This document shows, one piece after another, positions 24,639 to 34,346 of a DNA stretch of 64,000 nt (within the stretch, counting starts at the first letter, position 1; each line of letters opens with the position of its first letter). The notes beneath the pieces are model-generated. The model saw only the letters and a program-made list of their open reading frames with translations, ran no database searches and was not told the DNA's origin. Made by a program: the position numbers and the translations under genes. This stretch comes from Verrucomicrobiaceae bacterium. Lineage in GTDB: Bacteria > Verrucomicrobiota > Verrucomicrobiia > Verrucomicrobiales > Verrucomicrobiaceae. The DNA lies in the NCBI GenBank assembly GCA_016795365.1, contig JAEUHN010000001.1, positions 62,001 through 126,000 on the forward strand. Reading direction: 5' to 3'.

Positions 24639-27600
24639 TCACACCTCCACCACTTCGCAGCGGTGGGTGAAGATGAGTTGGCAGCGAATGGCGGTGAGGG
24701 GCAGGCCGGTCATGCGGTGGATGACTTCTCGGTAGGTGAGGAGCTGCGGACGATAGCCATCGACGCGTTCGGCGAAGTCCTCGGGGGTGGTGACCTTGTC
24801 GGTCTTGAAGTCGATGATGGTGGCCTGGTGGGGCTCGATCACCACGCGGTCGAAGGTGCCGGAGAGCCACTCGTTGCCGAGGAGGATCTCGAAGCGTTTC
24901 TCGCGCCAGAGTTCGGCCTGGGCTGAGGGGCGGCTCATGGCGGTGCGGACGGGGGCGGCGGTGAGGCAGCGACGCACCTCGTCCTCGACGCGGGCACGAA
25001 GCACTTCATCAGGGCACACGACGGCGGCCCATTGAGAGGCCAGCGCGGCCTCGTCCATTTCATCAAGCCACTCGATCTGCTCGAACCAAGCGTGAACCAG
25101 GGTGCCGAAGGCGCGGGCGAAGCGTCCGCCTCGGGAGAACAATTGCCGGGCCGTGACCACGGAGGTCTCGGAGCCGCTCGGGGTGCGGCGCACGGGACGC
25201 ACTCGCGCGGGGGCCTCGACGACCGTGGGGCTGATGGGTGTGACCTCGGGCGGCGGTGGTGCCTTGGCCTTCACGGACTCAAACCAGGTGCGCTGGGTGG
25301 CCTGCGTGTCACTGGCATACTTGAGGTCGGCCTGCACACCGCCAAACACCGCGCCCTCAGACTTGCCCGAGGCGGCCAGGGTGAGGTCGAGGAGCTTGAT
25401 GAAGTTGTTGGACGTGGACTTCTTCGATCGCGGCGAGGTAATGAGGTAGTTCGCATGGCGCGCACGCGTGAGCGCCACGTAGAACTTGCACAGCTCCTCG
25501 TAAGCCGCCTCGGCCTCGCGTTCCTCCCGATACTCGGCGAGCACGGGATCGGCCTTCACGATGTCTGAGGGCGGCAGATCGAAGACCCATTCAATGTGGT
25601 TCCGTGCCGCGCGTTTGACGCCGATGCCGCGACGCACGGTGCTCATCGAGTTGCCCTCCAAATCGGGCAGGATCACGCAATCGAAGGTGAGTCCCTTCGA
25701 CTTGTGAATCGTCATCACCTGCACCGCGCTGCGCGTGTCTGGCTCACGAACGGTGTAGCCGCGCACGAAGGCGAGGAAGTCATCCACATCGCGTCCGCCG
25801 TCCTGATCGAAGAGCCGGGCTGCCAGCGCGAGATCATCCACCCGGCGACGACTGAATTCATCAAGGGCGAAGGCTTGCGCCTCAAGTAGCCGGACCCAAT
25901 GCCGCAGCGTGGCCTCAAAGCCCTGATCAAAGATCATGCGCAGGACCTCGATGGCGTGCGCTCCAGGTGTGGTGCCCGCGTCGTGGATCAGTGTGCGGAA
26001 GGGCGTCATGCGCAGGTGCTCCCAGGCAAAGGTATCGCCAGGGTGCGTCGCGCATTGGAACACGCTGAGCAGGGCAAGCGTGACTGGATTGTCCGTGGCC
26101 ACGGCGATCTCGGATTCGCACATCACGGAGATCTTCGAGGGCGAGTGGGCTCGAATGTAGTCCACCAGTTCGCGACCGGTGTCGTTTGCCTGCACAAGGA
26201 TGGCGCAGCTCAGCCCACGAGCGACGGGCTGGATCTCTTCGAGCACGCCGACCACGAGGGCGAAGCGATCTTCCTCCTCCACCTTCTCACCATTCGCGGG
26301 CTTGGGGTTGAGCAGCACGGCGTAGCCCGGCAGCGCGTCGTTCACGCCCGCGACCTTGTGTTCCTTCCACGGCCAGCGCTGGCGTGCATCGACGGGCAGC
26401 TCCATCTCGCCGAAGGCCTTGTCATTGCCAAAGACGCGATTGACCATGGCGATCACATCGTGCCCGGAGCGCCACGAGACATTGAGCGGACGCTCTTTGA
26501 TGCGTGGCTGATCCCCTGCGCTGTAGCGCTCGAAGACCTCATGGAAGAGCCGCGTGTCACCGCCGCGCCAGGCATAGATCGCCTGCTTCACATCGCCCAC
26601 CTGGAAGAGCGTGCGCTGATCGGAAGCATCCTGCACCACTTCGTCGATGAGGTTCTCAATGACGGACCACTGGACATGGTTGGTGTCCTGGAACTCATCG
26701 AGCAGCCAATGATCGTAGCGGGCATCGAGTCGATAGTCGATGCGCAGGCGCTCGTCCTCACCGGGCACCTGGGAGAGCACGGGCTTGGGTAGATCGTGCG
26801 CAAACTCATGGCCCGCGAGGATGAGTTCCATGTCCTGGAAAGTCAGCCGTCCGCGACGACGCACTTGGTTAGACCAGTTCTCCTCGAACAACTTCAGCAC
26901 CTGCCAGACGCCCCGTGTGCGCTCCAGCCGAACGACCAGCTCGCCACCAACAAGGGTGGTGACAATGCCATCGAGCAACCTGCACGCCGAGCCGCCGAGC
27001 TTCTGCTTGCCGCGATTGACGGTGAGTTCACAGCCGCCGGACTCCACCTCGCCCCACACGGCGAGGAGCTTCTCGACGAAGAACTTCACGCGATTGGGCA
27101 AGGCATTGCCGGGCACATGAGCGATGGCTTGATCGCGGAACTCGGCCCAGAACTCGCGCTGACCATCGGTGAGATCCTCGGTGGCGAAGAGCTTGAGCAG
27201 CTTGTCGAATTCATCGCTGAGGTTCACGCACGGGCGCAACCAACGGCAGCCCTGTGGCCAGATCGTGCGAGCCTCGCCCCAGAGTTCCTCGCGTCCAGCG
27301 TGGAGCATGATTTCATGCTGACCCTCGATGAACTGATCCAGCACCGACCGGATGCTGGCCTCTTCCTTGCCAAAGGTGGCACGACGAAAGGCCTCCAGGA
27401 AATCCTGCTGCGCGGCCAGGCTCTCCTTGCCCGCGCGCCCGCCGGGCAGGCTGCGGCGGAAGACCATGCGATAGACACGCTCACGCTCCTCGGTGGCCAA
27501 GTGCTCGCTGAGAATCTCGAAGTCGCCCGCGAGACCGAACTCCGCCGGGAAGCTGCGCAGGATAGACGAGAAAAAGCTGTCCAGCGTGCCCAGGAACAGG

Positions 27601-27962
27601 CGTGGCATGCGAGTGATGAACACGCGCAGCAGGTGCCGATAATCCTGAGGCGTGAGCTGCCGCAGAATGGGTGGCAGCGGATCATTCTTCACCTCGGGGT
27701 CGATGGATTCGTCGCCTGCGAGATCGGCCGCATACTTAGCACTCGAAGCCGCACGAGCGAGCTTCTCCAGGATGGCTTCAAAGAACTCGCCTGCGGCCTT
27801 GCGGGTGAAGGTGACGGCCACAATGCGCTCCGGGGTCACGTCTTGCTTCGCCAGCAACTGCTGCCCCATGAGGGCGATGAAGCGATTGGTGAGCTGCCAC
27901 GTCTTGCCCGAGCCTGCCGAGGCCAGGATCATCTCATTCGGAATGGAAAGTGGAGCACTCAC
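24639..27962 (-). CDS. addA: AddA/RecB-like UvrD-type helicase with C-terminal nuclease
   Basis: 1107 residues, GTG start sharing four bases with the end of the addB-like gene. Superfamily I helicase motifs: Walker A ASAGSGKTWQ (about 13-22), VAVTFTRKAAGEF, DEFQDTNHVQW near 422, VMTIHKSKGLTFDCVILPD near 740 and VALTRARH. The C-terminus has a PD-(D/E)XK nuclease: GTFDRVV near 1035, IIDFKTD near 1049 and a YRPQLLTYREV helix. Together with its partner it should process double-strand breaks to 3' overhangs for RecA. A gene order of B before A with GTGA coupling is typical of AddAB operons. The symbol follows family resemblance; chi recognition is not inferred. Confidence 0.85.
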   Translation of the reverse strand: MSAPLSIPNEMILASAGSGKTWQLTNRFIALMGQQLLAKQDVTPERIVAVTFTRKAAGEFFEAILEKLARAASSAKYAADLAGDESIDPEVKNDPLPPILRQLTPQDYRHLLRVFITRMPRLFLGTLDSFFSSILRSFPAEFGLAGDFEILSEHLATEERERVYRMVFRRSLPGGRAGKESLAAQQDFLEAFRRATFGKEEASIRSVLDQFIEGQHEIMLHAGREELWGEARTIWPQGCRWLRPCVNLSDEFDKLLKLFATEDLTDGQREFWAEFRDQAIAHVPGNALPNRVKFFVEKLLAVWGEVESGGCELTVNRGKQKLGGSACRLLDGIVTTLVGGELVVRLERTRGVWQVLKLFEENWSNQVRRRGRLTFQDMELILAGHEFAHDLPKPVLSQVPGEDERLRIDYRLDARYDHWLLDEFQDTNHVQWSVIENLIDEVVQDASDQRTLFQVGDVKQAIYAWRGGDTRLFHEVFERYSAGDQPRIKERPLNVSWRSGHDVIAMVNRVFGNDKAFGEMELPVDARQRWPWKEHKVAGVNDALPGYAVLLNPKPANGEKVEEEDRFALVVGVLEEIQPVARGLSCAILVQANDTGRELVDYIRAHSPSKISVMCESEIAVATDNPVTLALLSVFQCATHPGDTFAWEHLRMTPFRTLIHDAGTTPGAHAIEVLRMIFDQGFEATLRHWVRLLEAQAFALDEFSRRRVDDLALAARLFDQDGGRDVDDFLAFVRGYTVREPDTRSAVQVMTIHKSKGLTFDCVILPDLEGNSMSTVRRGIGVKRAARNHIEWVFDLPPSDIVKADPVLAEYREEREAEAAYEELCKFYVALTRARHANYLITSPRSKKSTSNNFIKLLDLTLAASGKSEGAVFGGVQADLKYASDTQATQRTWFESVKAKAPPPPEVTPISPTVVEAPARVRPVRRTPSGSETSVVTARQLFSRGGRFARAFGTLVHAWFEQIEWLDEMDEAALASQWAAVVCPDEVLRARVEDEVRRCLTAAPVRTAMSRPSAQAELWREKRFEILLGNEWLSGTFDRVVIEPHQATIIDFKTDKVTTPEDFAERVDGYRPQLLTYREVIHRMTGLPLTAIRCQLIFTHRCEVVEV

Positions 27963-30943
27963 GCAGAGGCCTCCTTGGTGGTGGGTTGAATCAAACTCGG
28001 ATCGACCGCTGTGCGCGGATCGCCGAAGAACAAGTCACCAAAGTCATCGGCATACGTGGTCTTCTCCGCAGGCGGCCAGAAGGTGCGCTCTCGGACGGCG
28101 GCGATCACGCCCTCCGCACAGGCTTTGGCACTGGTGAGCAGCTCGCCAGCAAGCCCCGGCCAGGGATCGAGGCCGATGTCGATCTTGGTCTTTCCCAGCG
28201 TGGCATAGGCCACCTGGATCGTCTCGTCAGGGTAGCGCCGCTGCATCGCCAGGCGGTAGAGCGGCAGTTGCAGGTCGGTCCATCGAGAGGTTTGGCCCGC
28301 ACTGTTGGTGGTCAGCGCCCAGTTAGGAAAGTCCGTCGCACTTTCGGTGCGCTTGATCGGCGTGAGGTGATACTCCTCCACGGTGCGTCGCTCGCGTTTC
28401 ACCGAGTTGTAGGGCGAGTAGGTTTTGAAGTCGATGAGACGCACACCCAAGTCGGGGTGTCGCTCCACGCGATCGACCACGCCGCTCACGATCATGCCAT
28501 CGAGTGTCCATGGATCATCCGAGGGGCTCAGCCGCGTCTCGGCGGCAATGATCTGCCAGCCTTTGCTCCGCTCCTCCGCCTCATACTCCGCCCACCAGGC
28601 GAGGCGTTGCCTCAAGGACTCGCGCTGGATGATCACGGGCACAGTCAGACGTGCGCCGTAGTCGTGGTGAATGTGTCGGTCGAGCAGCGCATGGAACTCC
28701 TTCCGAATCTCATCGGCATCGGTCGAGGTGCGCGCTTCGCCTTCCTTCGCAAAACTCTCCAACACGCGGTGCAGCAGACTGCCAAACTCCATGGCGTCCA
28801 TCTCCGTGCGCGAGGCATCGACTTCCGACATCCTCAGCCCGTGGCGCAGGTAAAACCGGAAGGGACACATCAAGTAGTCACGGAACTGCGTGACGCTCAG
28901 CTTGTGCAGCACGGGTGCGTCTTCAGGCAAGGGCTCGGGCTTCAACTGCCAGGCGAGCCGCCAGGGCATCGGGTCCGTGTGGCGCTCGGTTTTCTTCGAG
29001 AAGAACTGCAAGGTGCGTGCGGGCAGGTCAGCGTCCGGGCACTGGAACAGCAAGCGCGAAGGACGCAGCGGCTCCTCGCCAGCACCGATGCGGCCGAAGA
29101 TGAAATCAACACGCCCCGCCGTGCATCGCCGCATCTCGATGGTCGTCGTCATGAGACAGGCATCGCGAGTGAACCGCGTGTCGTTGTTGCGCAACCCAAG
29201 CGCGCGGCGTGCCGAGTCGGGCAGGAACTGATGCCCCAGGATCGCCTCGGGCACCTTGCCATCGTTCATGCCCGTGATGATGAGATGTGGCGCATCCTCC
29301 CAGAGCAATTCGAGCCAGCCTTGAAGGTCGATGGCACGCGGAGCGCGCTCGGGATAAAACACCTCGGCCTCGATCACGCGCAGCAGCAGGTCCAGTCGCG
29401 CAGCGGGGGACAGCTCTTCGGGAAACGATTGTGCCGCCGGGCCGTCGAGCGCATCAAGCACCTCGGCGATCTGATCGGCAATCGCCGCAAACACGGCATC
29501 CTCGGGATTGTTCGAATGGAACTTCCGATCCTCGAACACGTCGCCAAGAAACCCGGTCAACGCGGCACCGAAGTTGTCTCCGGCGAAGGCCTTCAATTGT
29601 TCGTCGATCCAGTGCAATCCGACACGCAGCGGACTGTCGTCGCCGAGCACACGGGCCGCGAGTTCGATGGCATCATCGAGCGTGTCAGGCAGCGCCTCGA
29701 CGGCGAGCGTGTCCATCTCATTGAGCAAACGCTGCACGCCTGGACGGGCTCCCGTTTGCGCCTCGCACAGGCGTCGAATCGTGTCGAGCATGTCGGGACA
29801 ACGCAACAACGTGGCGACCGCCGCAAAGGAGCGCGAGCCCATCACCTCGCCCATCGTGCGCAGCAGATGAAACACGCCATGCGTGCCCATCGGACGACCG
29901 GAGGGATCATAGGAAACGATGCCTCGCTCGCTCATCACTTTCTCCAGCGGCGCACTCACCGTGGCATCCGCCAGACCAATCGCTGCCACGGACCCTGGGT
30001 GCTCGTAGTCCTTCAGAAGCTCCGCTGCCAGCTCCGCCTGCTCGGTGGGAGTCGTGCCCTGGTGAATCCTTTGGGTCGGATCAGCAATATCAATCGGCAT
30101 GGTGAGCCAACGCTCCGTCACCGGCCTGCCCCAGGCATCAAAAGCGTCAGCGTGAGAGCCCTGCGGTGCAAAGATCAGCACCTCCGTGGGAAGGGTGCGC
30201 GACCAACGTTGAAGCGCCTGCACCGCCAGCGCCGAAGGATCAAGCACGCCCGCCATCACGATGCGGCTGACGTTCTCCGGCGGATGCCCGGATGTGGCAG
30301 AACGCCGACGCATCACCTGCCAGTCGATGAGTCCCTGGGACTCCGTGACTCGCAGACACGCACGCTCCAGCGCCGCGAGATCGCGCCAGCGCTCGGGCTC
30401 CATCTCGGTGTGCTCCAGCATCCGCGCCGCATCTGCAAAGCTGAGTCCGCTTTCGTTCAAGGTGTCGCGCACCTTCAGCAGATCGCCCGCCATCTTCAGC
30501 GCCCAGGTGAAGTGACGCTCCACCGGGTCCACCGGAAACAAATGGCGATACTCCTCCAGATTGATCCGCAGCAATTCCCCCGCCCAGATCAACAAGGTCT
30601 CCACCGTGCCTGCGGCCTCGCCTTCGCTCAGTCGATCAGGAGCGGTGAGGAAGTCCGGCGTCACCGTCATCGGCGGCAGCACCGCCGCCTGATGCTTCGC
30701 CGCCATGATGGCCAGTGCCTCGCGCAGTCGGCGGCTCACATTGCGAGTCGGCACCACCACCAGCACCCCGCTCAAGTCCAGTGCGCCTTCGCCCTTCCAA
30801 TCCTTCGCGAGATGGTCCGCCACGGCAGACACCAAAGGCTTGTCCCATCCGAGGAATCGCCGCGCCACGTTCGGCTCGCTGCGAGCCGCATCAAAGAGAT
30901 CAGGCGCAGCGCCTTCGGAAGAGGGAATGGACTTTTTCGGCAT
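27959..30943 (-). CDS. addB: AddB-like helicase-nuclease subunit lacking the C-terminal Fe-S cysteines
   Basis: 994 residues from the ATG at 30943, with a long unused upstream frame rejected. The N-terminal part has a degenerate helicase-like fold (VLVVVPTRNVSRRLREAL near residue 60). The C-terminal nuclease shows FRDYLMCPFRFYLRHGL, the GSLLHRVLESF helix, GVVDRVE and LIDFKTYSPYN near 830-845 as the PD-(D/E)XK core. The Cys in YLMCPFRFYL matches the first iron-sulfur ligand of AddB, but no CxxCxxxxxC cluster follows at the C-terminus, so the 4Fe-4S staple appears lost. Translation is coupled to addA by a four-base overlap. Function in break resection with AddA is inferred from family and context. 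Confidence 0.82.
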   Translation of the reverse strand: MPKKSIPSSEGAAPDLFDAARSEPNVARRFLGWDKPLVSAVADHLAKDWKGEGALDLSGVLVVVPTRNVSRRLREALAIMAAKHQAAVLPPMTVTPDFLTAPDRLSEGEAAGTVETLLIWAGELLRINLEEYRHLFPVDPVERHFTWALKMAGDLLKVRDTLNESGLSFADAARMLEHTEMEPERWRDLAALERACLRVTESQGLIDWQVMRRRSATSGHPPENVSRIVMAGVLDPSALAVQALQRWSRTLPTEVLIFAPQGSHADAFDAWGRPVTERWLTMPIDIADPTQRIHQGTTPTEQAELAAELLKDYEHPGSVAAIGLADATVSAPLEKVMSERGIVSYDPSGRPMGTHGVFHLLRTMGEVMGSRSFAAVATLLRCPDMLDTIRRLCEAQTGARPGVQRLLNEMDTLAVEALPDTLDDAIELAARVLGDDSPLRVGLHWIDEQLKAFAGDNFGAALTGFLGDVFEDRKFHSNNPEDAVFAAIADQIAEVLDALDGPAAQSFPEELSPAARLDLLLRVIEAEVFYPERAPRAIDLQGWLELLWEDAPHLIITGMNDGKVPEAILGHQFLPDSARRALGLRNNDTRFTRDACLMTTTIEMRRCTAGRVDFIFGRIGAGEEPLRPSRLLFQCPDADLPARTLQFFSKKTERHTDPMPWRLAWQLKPEPLPEDAPVLHKLSVTQFRDYLMCPFRFYLRHGLRMSEVDASRTEMDAMEFGSLLHRVLESFAKEGEARTSTDADEIRKEFHALLDRHIHHDYGARLTVPVIIQRESLRQRLAWWAEYEAEERSKGWQIIAAETRLSPSDDPWTLDGMIVSGVVDRVERHPDLGVRLIDFKTYSPYNSVKRERRTVEEYHLTPIKRTESATDFPNWALTTNSAGQTSRWTDLQLPLYRLAMQRRYPDETIQVAYATLGKTKIDIGLDPWPGLAGELLTSAKACAEGVIAAVRERTFWPPAEKTTYADDFGDLFFGDPRTAVDPSLIQPTTKEASA

Positions 30944-31061
30944 GAGCAAGTCGCGCAGCCTAGGCTGGGTTCGTGAACCTTCAAAGGCTGTGTGTGGTCG
31001 CTGCCTTCGATGGATGACAAAATCCTGAACCATCGTGCTTCGGACTGCGTTTGGGAGAGTC

Positions 31062-32240
31062 ATGCTCTTCCGTTTGATTCTTCCGCTCGTTTTCCTCTCG
31101 CTCACCACTAGCGCGCGTGAGCCCGTCAAAGCTGATGCTTCCAAGCTCGCAGCGATCCATGAGGCCATGGACAAGGCCATCGCGCAGAAGCAGGCCGCTG
31201 GGATTGTCACTCTGGCGATCAAGGACGGACAGGTGATCCACCTGGATGCGGCGGGTTCTGCCAACGTGGCGAAGCAACGGGCGATGAAGACGGATGACCT
31301 CTTCTGGATCGCGAGCATGACGAAGTCCGTGAGCGTCACCACCATCATGACGCTGGTGGATGAAGGGAAACTCTCGCTCGATGAACCGGCCTCGAAGTGG
31401 ATGCCCGACCTGGGCAAGGTGAAGCTGCAAAACGGCCAGCCTCCGGCTCGTCCGATCACCCTCCGCGATTTGATGTCGCACACCGCCGGCATCACCTTCC
31501 CCAAGCGTGCGCCCAGCGACGGAGCGATCTCACTGAAGGCCTACGCGGCGAGCTTGGTGAAGACTCCGCTCAGTTTTGAACCCGGCAGTGCCTATGAGTA
31601 TGGCTTTGGCATCACCATTGCCGGACGCATCGCCGAGATCGCCAGCGGCAAGCCCTTCGACGAGTTGCTCGACGAGCGCATCTGCCAGCCCCTTGGCATG
31701 AAGGACACCACCTTCCACCCTGATGAAGCTCATCGGGCTCGCATCGCTCAGACCTACAAGATGGATGACGAAACCCACGAACTGGTCCCTGGCTACAATC
31801 CGTTCGTCACCAGCGACGTGAGCGTAACGCACATGACCGAGCCCGCAGGTGGCCTGTTCAGCACGGCGGAGGACATGGGCAAGTTTTACCAGATGATCCT
31901 GGATGGCGGCGTGTGGCAGGGGAAGCGCATCGTGAGCGAGAAGAGTATCGCTGAGATGACCAAGCCCCACCACGCCGGAGGCAAAGAGTTGAGCTATGGC
32001 CTGTGCTGGTTCGTCAATATCGACGGCACGCGCCCCACGCCGATGATGCCGGTCGGCAGCTATGGTCACGGGGGTGCTTTCGCGACGAACGGCTGGGTGG
32101 ACCCGAAGAACAAACTGGTCACCGTTTTCATGGTGCAGAACGTGCTCGTGCCCAACAGCAATCAACCGCGCGACACCTTCCATCGTCTGGTGAATGAAGC
32201 TCTCGGCATCGAACTGCCGAAGTTGCCCGCGAAGAAGTAG
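31062..32240 (+). CDS. Secreted serine hydrolase of the beta-lactamase / PBP class C family
   Basis: 392 residues from the ATG at 31062, which follows a GGGAGAG ribosome-binding-like sequence; an upstream GTG at 31035 is less likely. Signal peptide MLFRLILPLVFLSLTTSAR. Class C-like motifs: SMTK (Ser85, Lys88), YEYGFG in the place of the YxN motif, and GHGG near residue 335 for the KTG box. The Y-x-Y variant is seen in esterase EstB-like relatives, so an esterase or D-amino-peptidase role is as likely as beta-lactam hydrolysis. Head-to-head with addB across about 118 bases. Resistance should not be assumed. Confidence 0.87.
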   Translation: MLFRLILPLVFLSLTTSAREPVKADASKLAAIHEAMDKAIAQKQAAGIVTLAIKDGQVIHLDAAGSANVAKQRAMKTDDLFWIASMTKSVSVTTIMTLVDEGKLSLDEPASKWMPDLGKVKLQNGQPPARPITLRDLMSHTAGITFPKRAPSDGAISLKAYAASLVKTPLSFEPGSAYEYGFGITIAGRIAEIASGKPFDELLDERICQPLGMKDTTFHPDEAHRARIAQTYKMDDETHELVPGYNPFVTSDVSVTHMTEPAGGLFSTAEDMGKFYQMILDGGVWQGKRIVSEKSIAEMTKPHHAGGKELSYGLCWFVNIDGTRPTPMMPVGSYGHGGAFATNGWVDPKNKLVTVFMVQNVLVPNSNQPRDTFHRLVNEALGIELPKLPAKK

Positions 32241-32242
32241 CC

Positions 32243-34249
32243 TCAGCTCACAATCTCCACCGGGCAGTCCGGCATCGCGGCGAGGAAGCTGCGGCCGTAT
32301 TGCTTGGTGAGGACGCGGTTGTCGAGGATGACACAGATGCCTTTGTCCTTCTTGCTGCGGATGAGACGGCCTACGCCTTGGCGGAGTTTGAGGATCGCCT
32401 CGGGCACGCTGTATTCCATGAAGCTGTTGCCGCCGCGCTCCTCGATGCGTTCGAGTCGTGAGGCCGTCACGGGATGATCGGGCATCGCGAAGGGCAGCTT
32501 GGTGATGATCACATTGCTCAGCGATTCGCCGGGCACATCGACGCCAGTCCAGAAGCTGTCCGTGCCAAAGAGCACACTGTGCAAGTCGTCCTTGAACTCA
32601 GCGAGCAACTGATGCCTCGGCTTGCCCGCGCCTTGCACCAGCAGGTTCCAGCCGCGCTCGTCGAAGTAGTCCTCCATCGCCTCGGCAGTTTGCTTCATGG
32701 AGGTGTAGTTGGTGAAGAGCACGAATGCCTTGCCACGCGATAGGTCGAGGAAGTGGGCGATCCACTTGCGCAGCGCTTCGTCATAGGTCGGCGTCGCGGG
32801 TGCGGGCATCGACTTCACGAGGTAAAGGCGCATCTGCTTGCTGAAGTCGAACGGGCTGTCGATCATCGCGGCCGAGGCACGATTCGCGCCGACACGCTTG
32901 CGGAAGTAGCCGAGCTGCTCGTCGCTGCCGATGCCGAGCGTAGCGCTGGTGAAGACGCAGGGCTTGCCACCGCCGAAGAAGATCTCCTCCAGCTTCGGTG
33001 CCACATCAATCGGCGCACTGTGCAGCGACATCGTGCGTTGATCGCTGCCGCCTTTCTCCACCCAGTAAACGTGATCGTCCTCGCTCTGCTCCAGGAAGGC
33101 TTCCACTGTCGCGCGATGCGAGACGATGCGCTTGGCGAGGTCGTTCAGCTCGGTCTTGGTGCTCTCCTTGTCCGCTTTGTCGCTGGCCTTCAGCACGGCG
33201 TCGGCCACGCGTTTCAGCGGCAGCGAGAGGCTGTTGTCCACAAGGTCGGGCTCGCGCACGCGGAACTCTTTGGCCCAGCCTTGGAAGTTGCTGCTGCCTT
33301 CGATGGCACGGAAGAAGTTCTCCACCTCCTCCAGGCACTGCTGCACCTCGCGGATGCCGTTATCGTCCTTCACGTAGGCGAGGAATCCTTTGCGCGTCTT
33401 CGGGTTGTAGAGTCGGCCAAGGTCAAAGCGGATACTGCTCTCGCTCACGTGCAGGCCGAGTTGTTTGGCCGCGATGCTCTCGATGGTGTGCGCTTCATCG
33501 ACGATCACGAAGTCGCGTGGGAAGAGGAAGTTCGCGTCGTCGGGCAGCAGCTCTTCATCGACGCTGTTGAGCAGCGTGAAGAACAGCGTGTGATTCAGAA
33601 TCACCACGTCGGCCTCGGCCATGCGACGACGCGCGGCTTGATAGAAGCAACCGCTGCCGGGGCCGCACTTGCGCGGCGTGCAGGCGTGCGCTTCGCTGCA
33701 CACGAGCGACCACACCTTCATCGACGGTGTGAAGTCCATGTCGCTGAGCGTGCCGTCCTTCGTCTTACCCGCCCAATCGAGGATCAGCTTCATGTCCGCG
33801 ACTTCCGTGCTGGTGAAGAGGTCGGGCGTGTCGTGAAACGCGCGCTGCAATCGCGTGGGGCACAGGTAGTTGCCACGGCCCTTGAGCAGCTCGGCTTTGA
33901 ACTCGCCGACGATCTTCTTCACGATCGGGATGTCCTTGTTGATGAGCTGCTCCTGCAAATTGATCGTGTGGGTGCAGATGATCGCCTTGCGCTCGGCTTC
34001 CAGCGCGTGCGTCACCGCAGGCAGCAGGTAGGCCAGCGACTTGCCGACTCCAGTCGCGGCTTCGACGACGAGCGGTCGCTTCTTCTCCAGCGCCTCCGCC
34101 ACCAACTCCGCCATGCGCTGCTGCTGCGGACGAAACTCAAAGTCCTTCGACTTCGCGAACGGGCCGCGCTCCGAGAACGCCTCGTGCATGCGCTCGGCCA
34201 ACGGCGGCTGGCCGGTGGATTCGAGAACGGAGTCGAGGACGTTGATCAT
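32243..34249 (-). CDS. DinG-like ATP-dependent helicase (XPD family)
   Basis: 668 residues from the ATG at 34249; the longer upstream frame runs into repeat DNA and is not used. Motifs: Q-like FRPQQQRMAE, Walker A EAATGVGKS (63-71), a cysteine group between about 180 and 204 (C, C, C and C in the SLVCSEAHACTPRKCG and GSGCFY segments) consistent with an iron-sulfur cluster, VDEAHTIES near 251 (DEAH), and SFWTGVDVPGESLSNVII and GVGRLIRSKKD at the C-terminal helicase half. DinG/YoaA helicases unwind 5'-3' forked and R-loop structures during repair and stalled replication. The TGA stop is two bases after the beta-lactamase-family stop, so the two genes converge. The start lies 12 bases from repeat DNA at 34261. 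Confidence 0.88.
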   Translation of the reverse strand: MINVLDSVLESTGQPPLAERMHEAFSERGPFAKSKDFEFRPQQQRMAELVAEALEKKRPLVVEAATGVGKSLAYLLPAVTHALEAERKAIICTHTINLQEQLINKDIPIVKKIVGEFKAELLKGRGNYLCPTRLQRAFHDTPDLFTSTEVADMKLILDWAGKTKDGTLSDMDFTPSMKVWSLVCSEAHACTPRKCGPGSGCFYQAARRRMAEADVVILNHTLFFTLLNSVDEELLPDDANFLFPRDFVIVDEAHTIESIAAKQLGLHVSESSIRFDLGRLYNPKTRKGFLAYVKDDNGIREVQQCLEEVENFFRAIEGSSNFQGWAKEFRVREPDLVDNSLSLPLKRVADAVLKASDKADKESTKTELNDLAKRIVSHRATVEAFLEQSEDDHVYWVEKGGSDQRTMSLHSAPIDVAPKLEEIFFGGGKPCVFTSATLGIGSDEQLGYFRKRVGANRASAAMIDSPFDFSKQMRLYLVKSMPAPATPTYDEALRKWIAHFLDLSRGKAFVLFTNYTSMKQTAEAMEDYFDERGWNLLVQGAGKPRHQLLAEFKDDLHSVLFGTDSFWTGVDVPGESLSNVIITKLPFAMPDHPVTASRLERIEERGGNSFMEYSVPEAILKLRQGVGRLIRSKKDKGICVILDNRVLTKQYGRSFLAAMPDCPVEIVS

Positions 34250-34260
34250 TGATGGAGGGG

Positions 34261-34288
34261 AACCACGGAATACACGGAAGACACGGAA
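34261..34288 (+). repeat. CACGGAA repeat, single arm
   Basis: Three tandem copies of a 9-base unit, CACGGAA plus two variable bases, preceded by AACC. No opposite arm is visible nearby, unlike the two palindromes downstream. It sits between the dinG-like start codon and the Uma2 gene and matches the left arms at 34952 and 35423. Confidence 0.8.
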
Positions 34289-34346
34289 AGCAGAACGATT
34301 TTCTGAGTTGTTGCGACTGAATCGGAGGGTTGCGCTGGTCCGAGCG

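Noticed and set aside
27950-30976. A 1008-codon open frame on the plus strand opposite the addB-like gene
   Set aside because: It is an antisense mirror of a well-supported gene; its product is rich in His, Arg and Gly and shows no domain.
31062-32240. Beta-lactam resistance gene
   Set aside because: The motifs fit a broad esterase/peptidase family; the Tyr motif is YEY instead of YxN, so resistance cannot be claimed.
32753-34252. A 499-codon open frame opposite the dinG-like gene
   Set aside because: The translation is Ala/Arg/Leu-rich without motifs while the opposite frame has clear helicase motifs.
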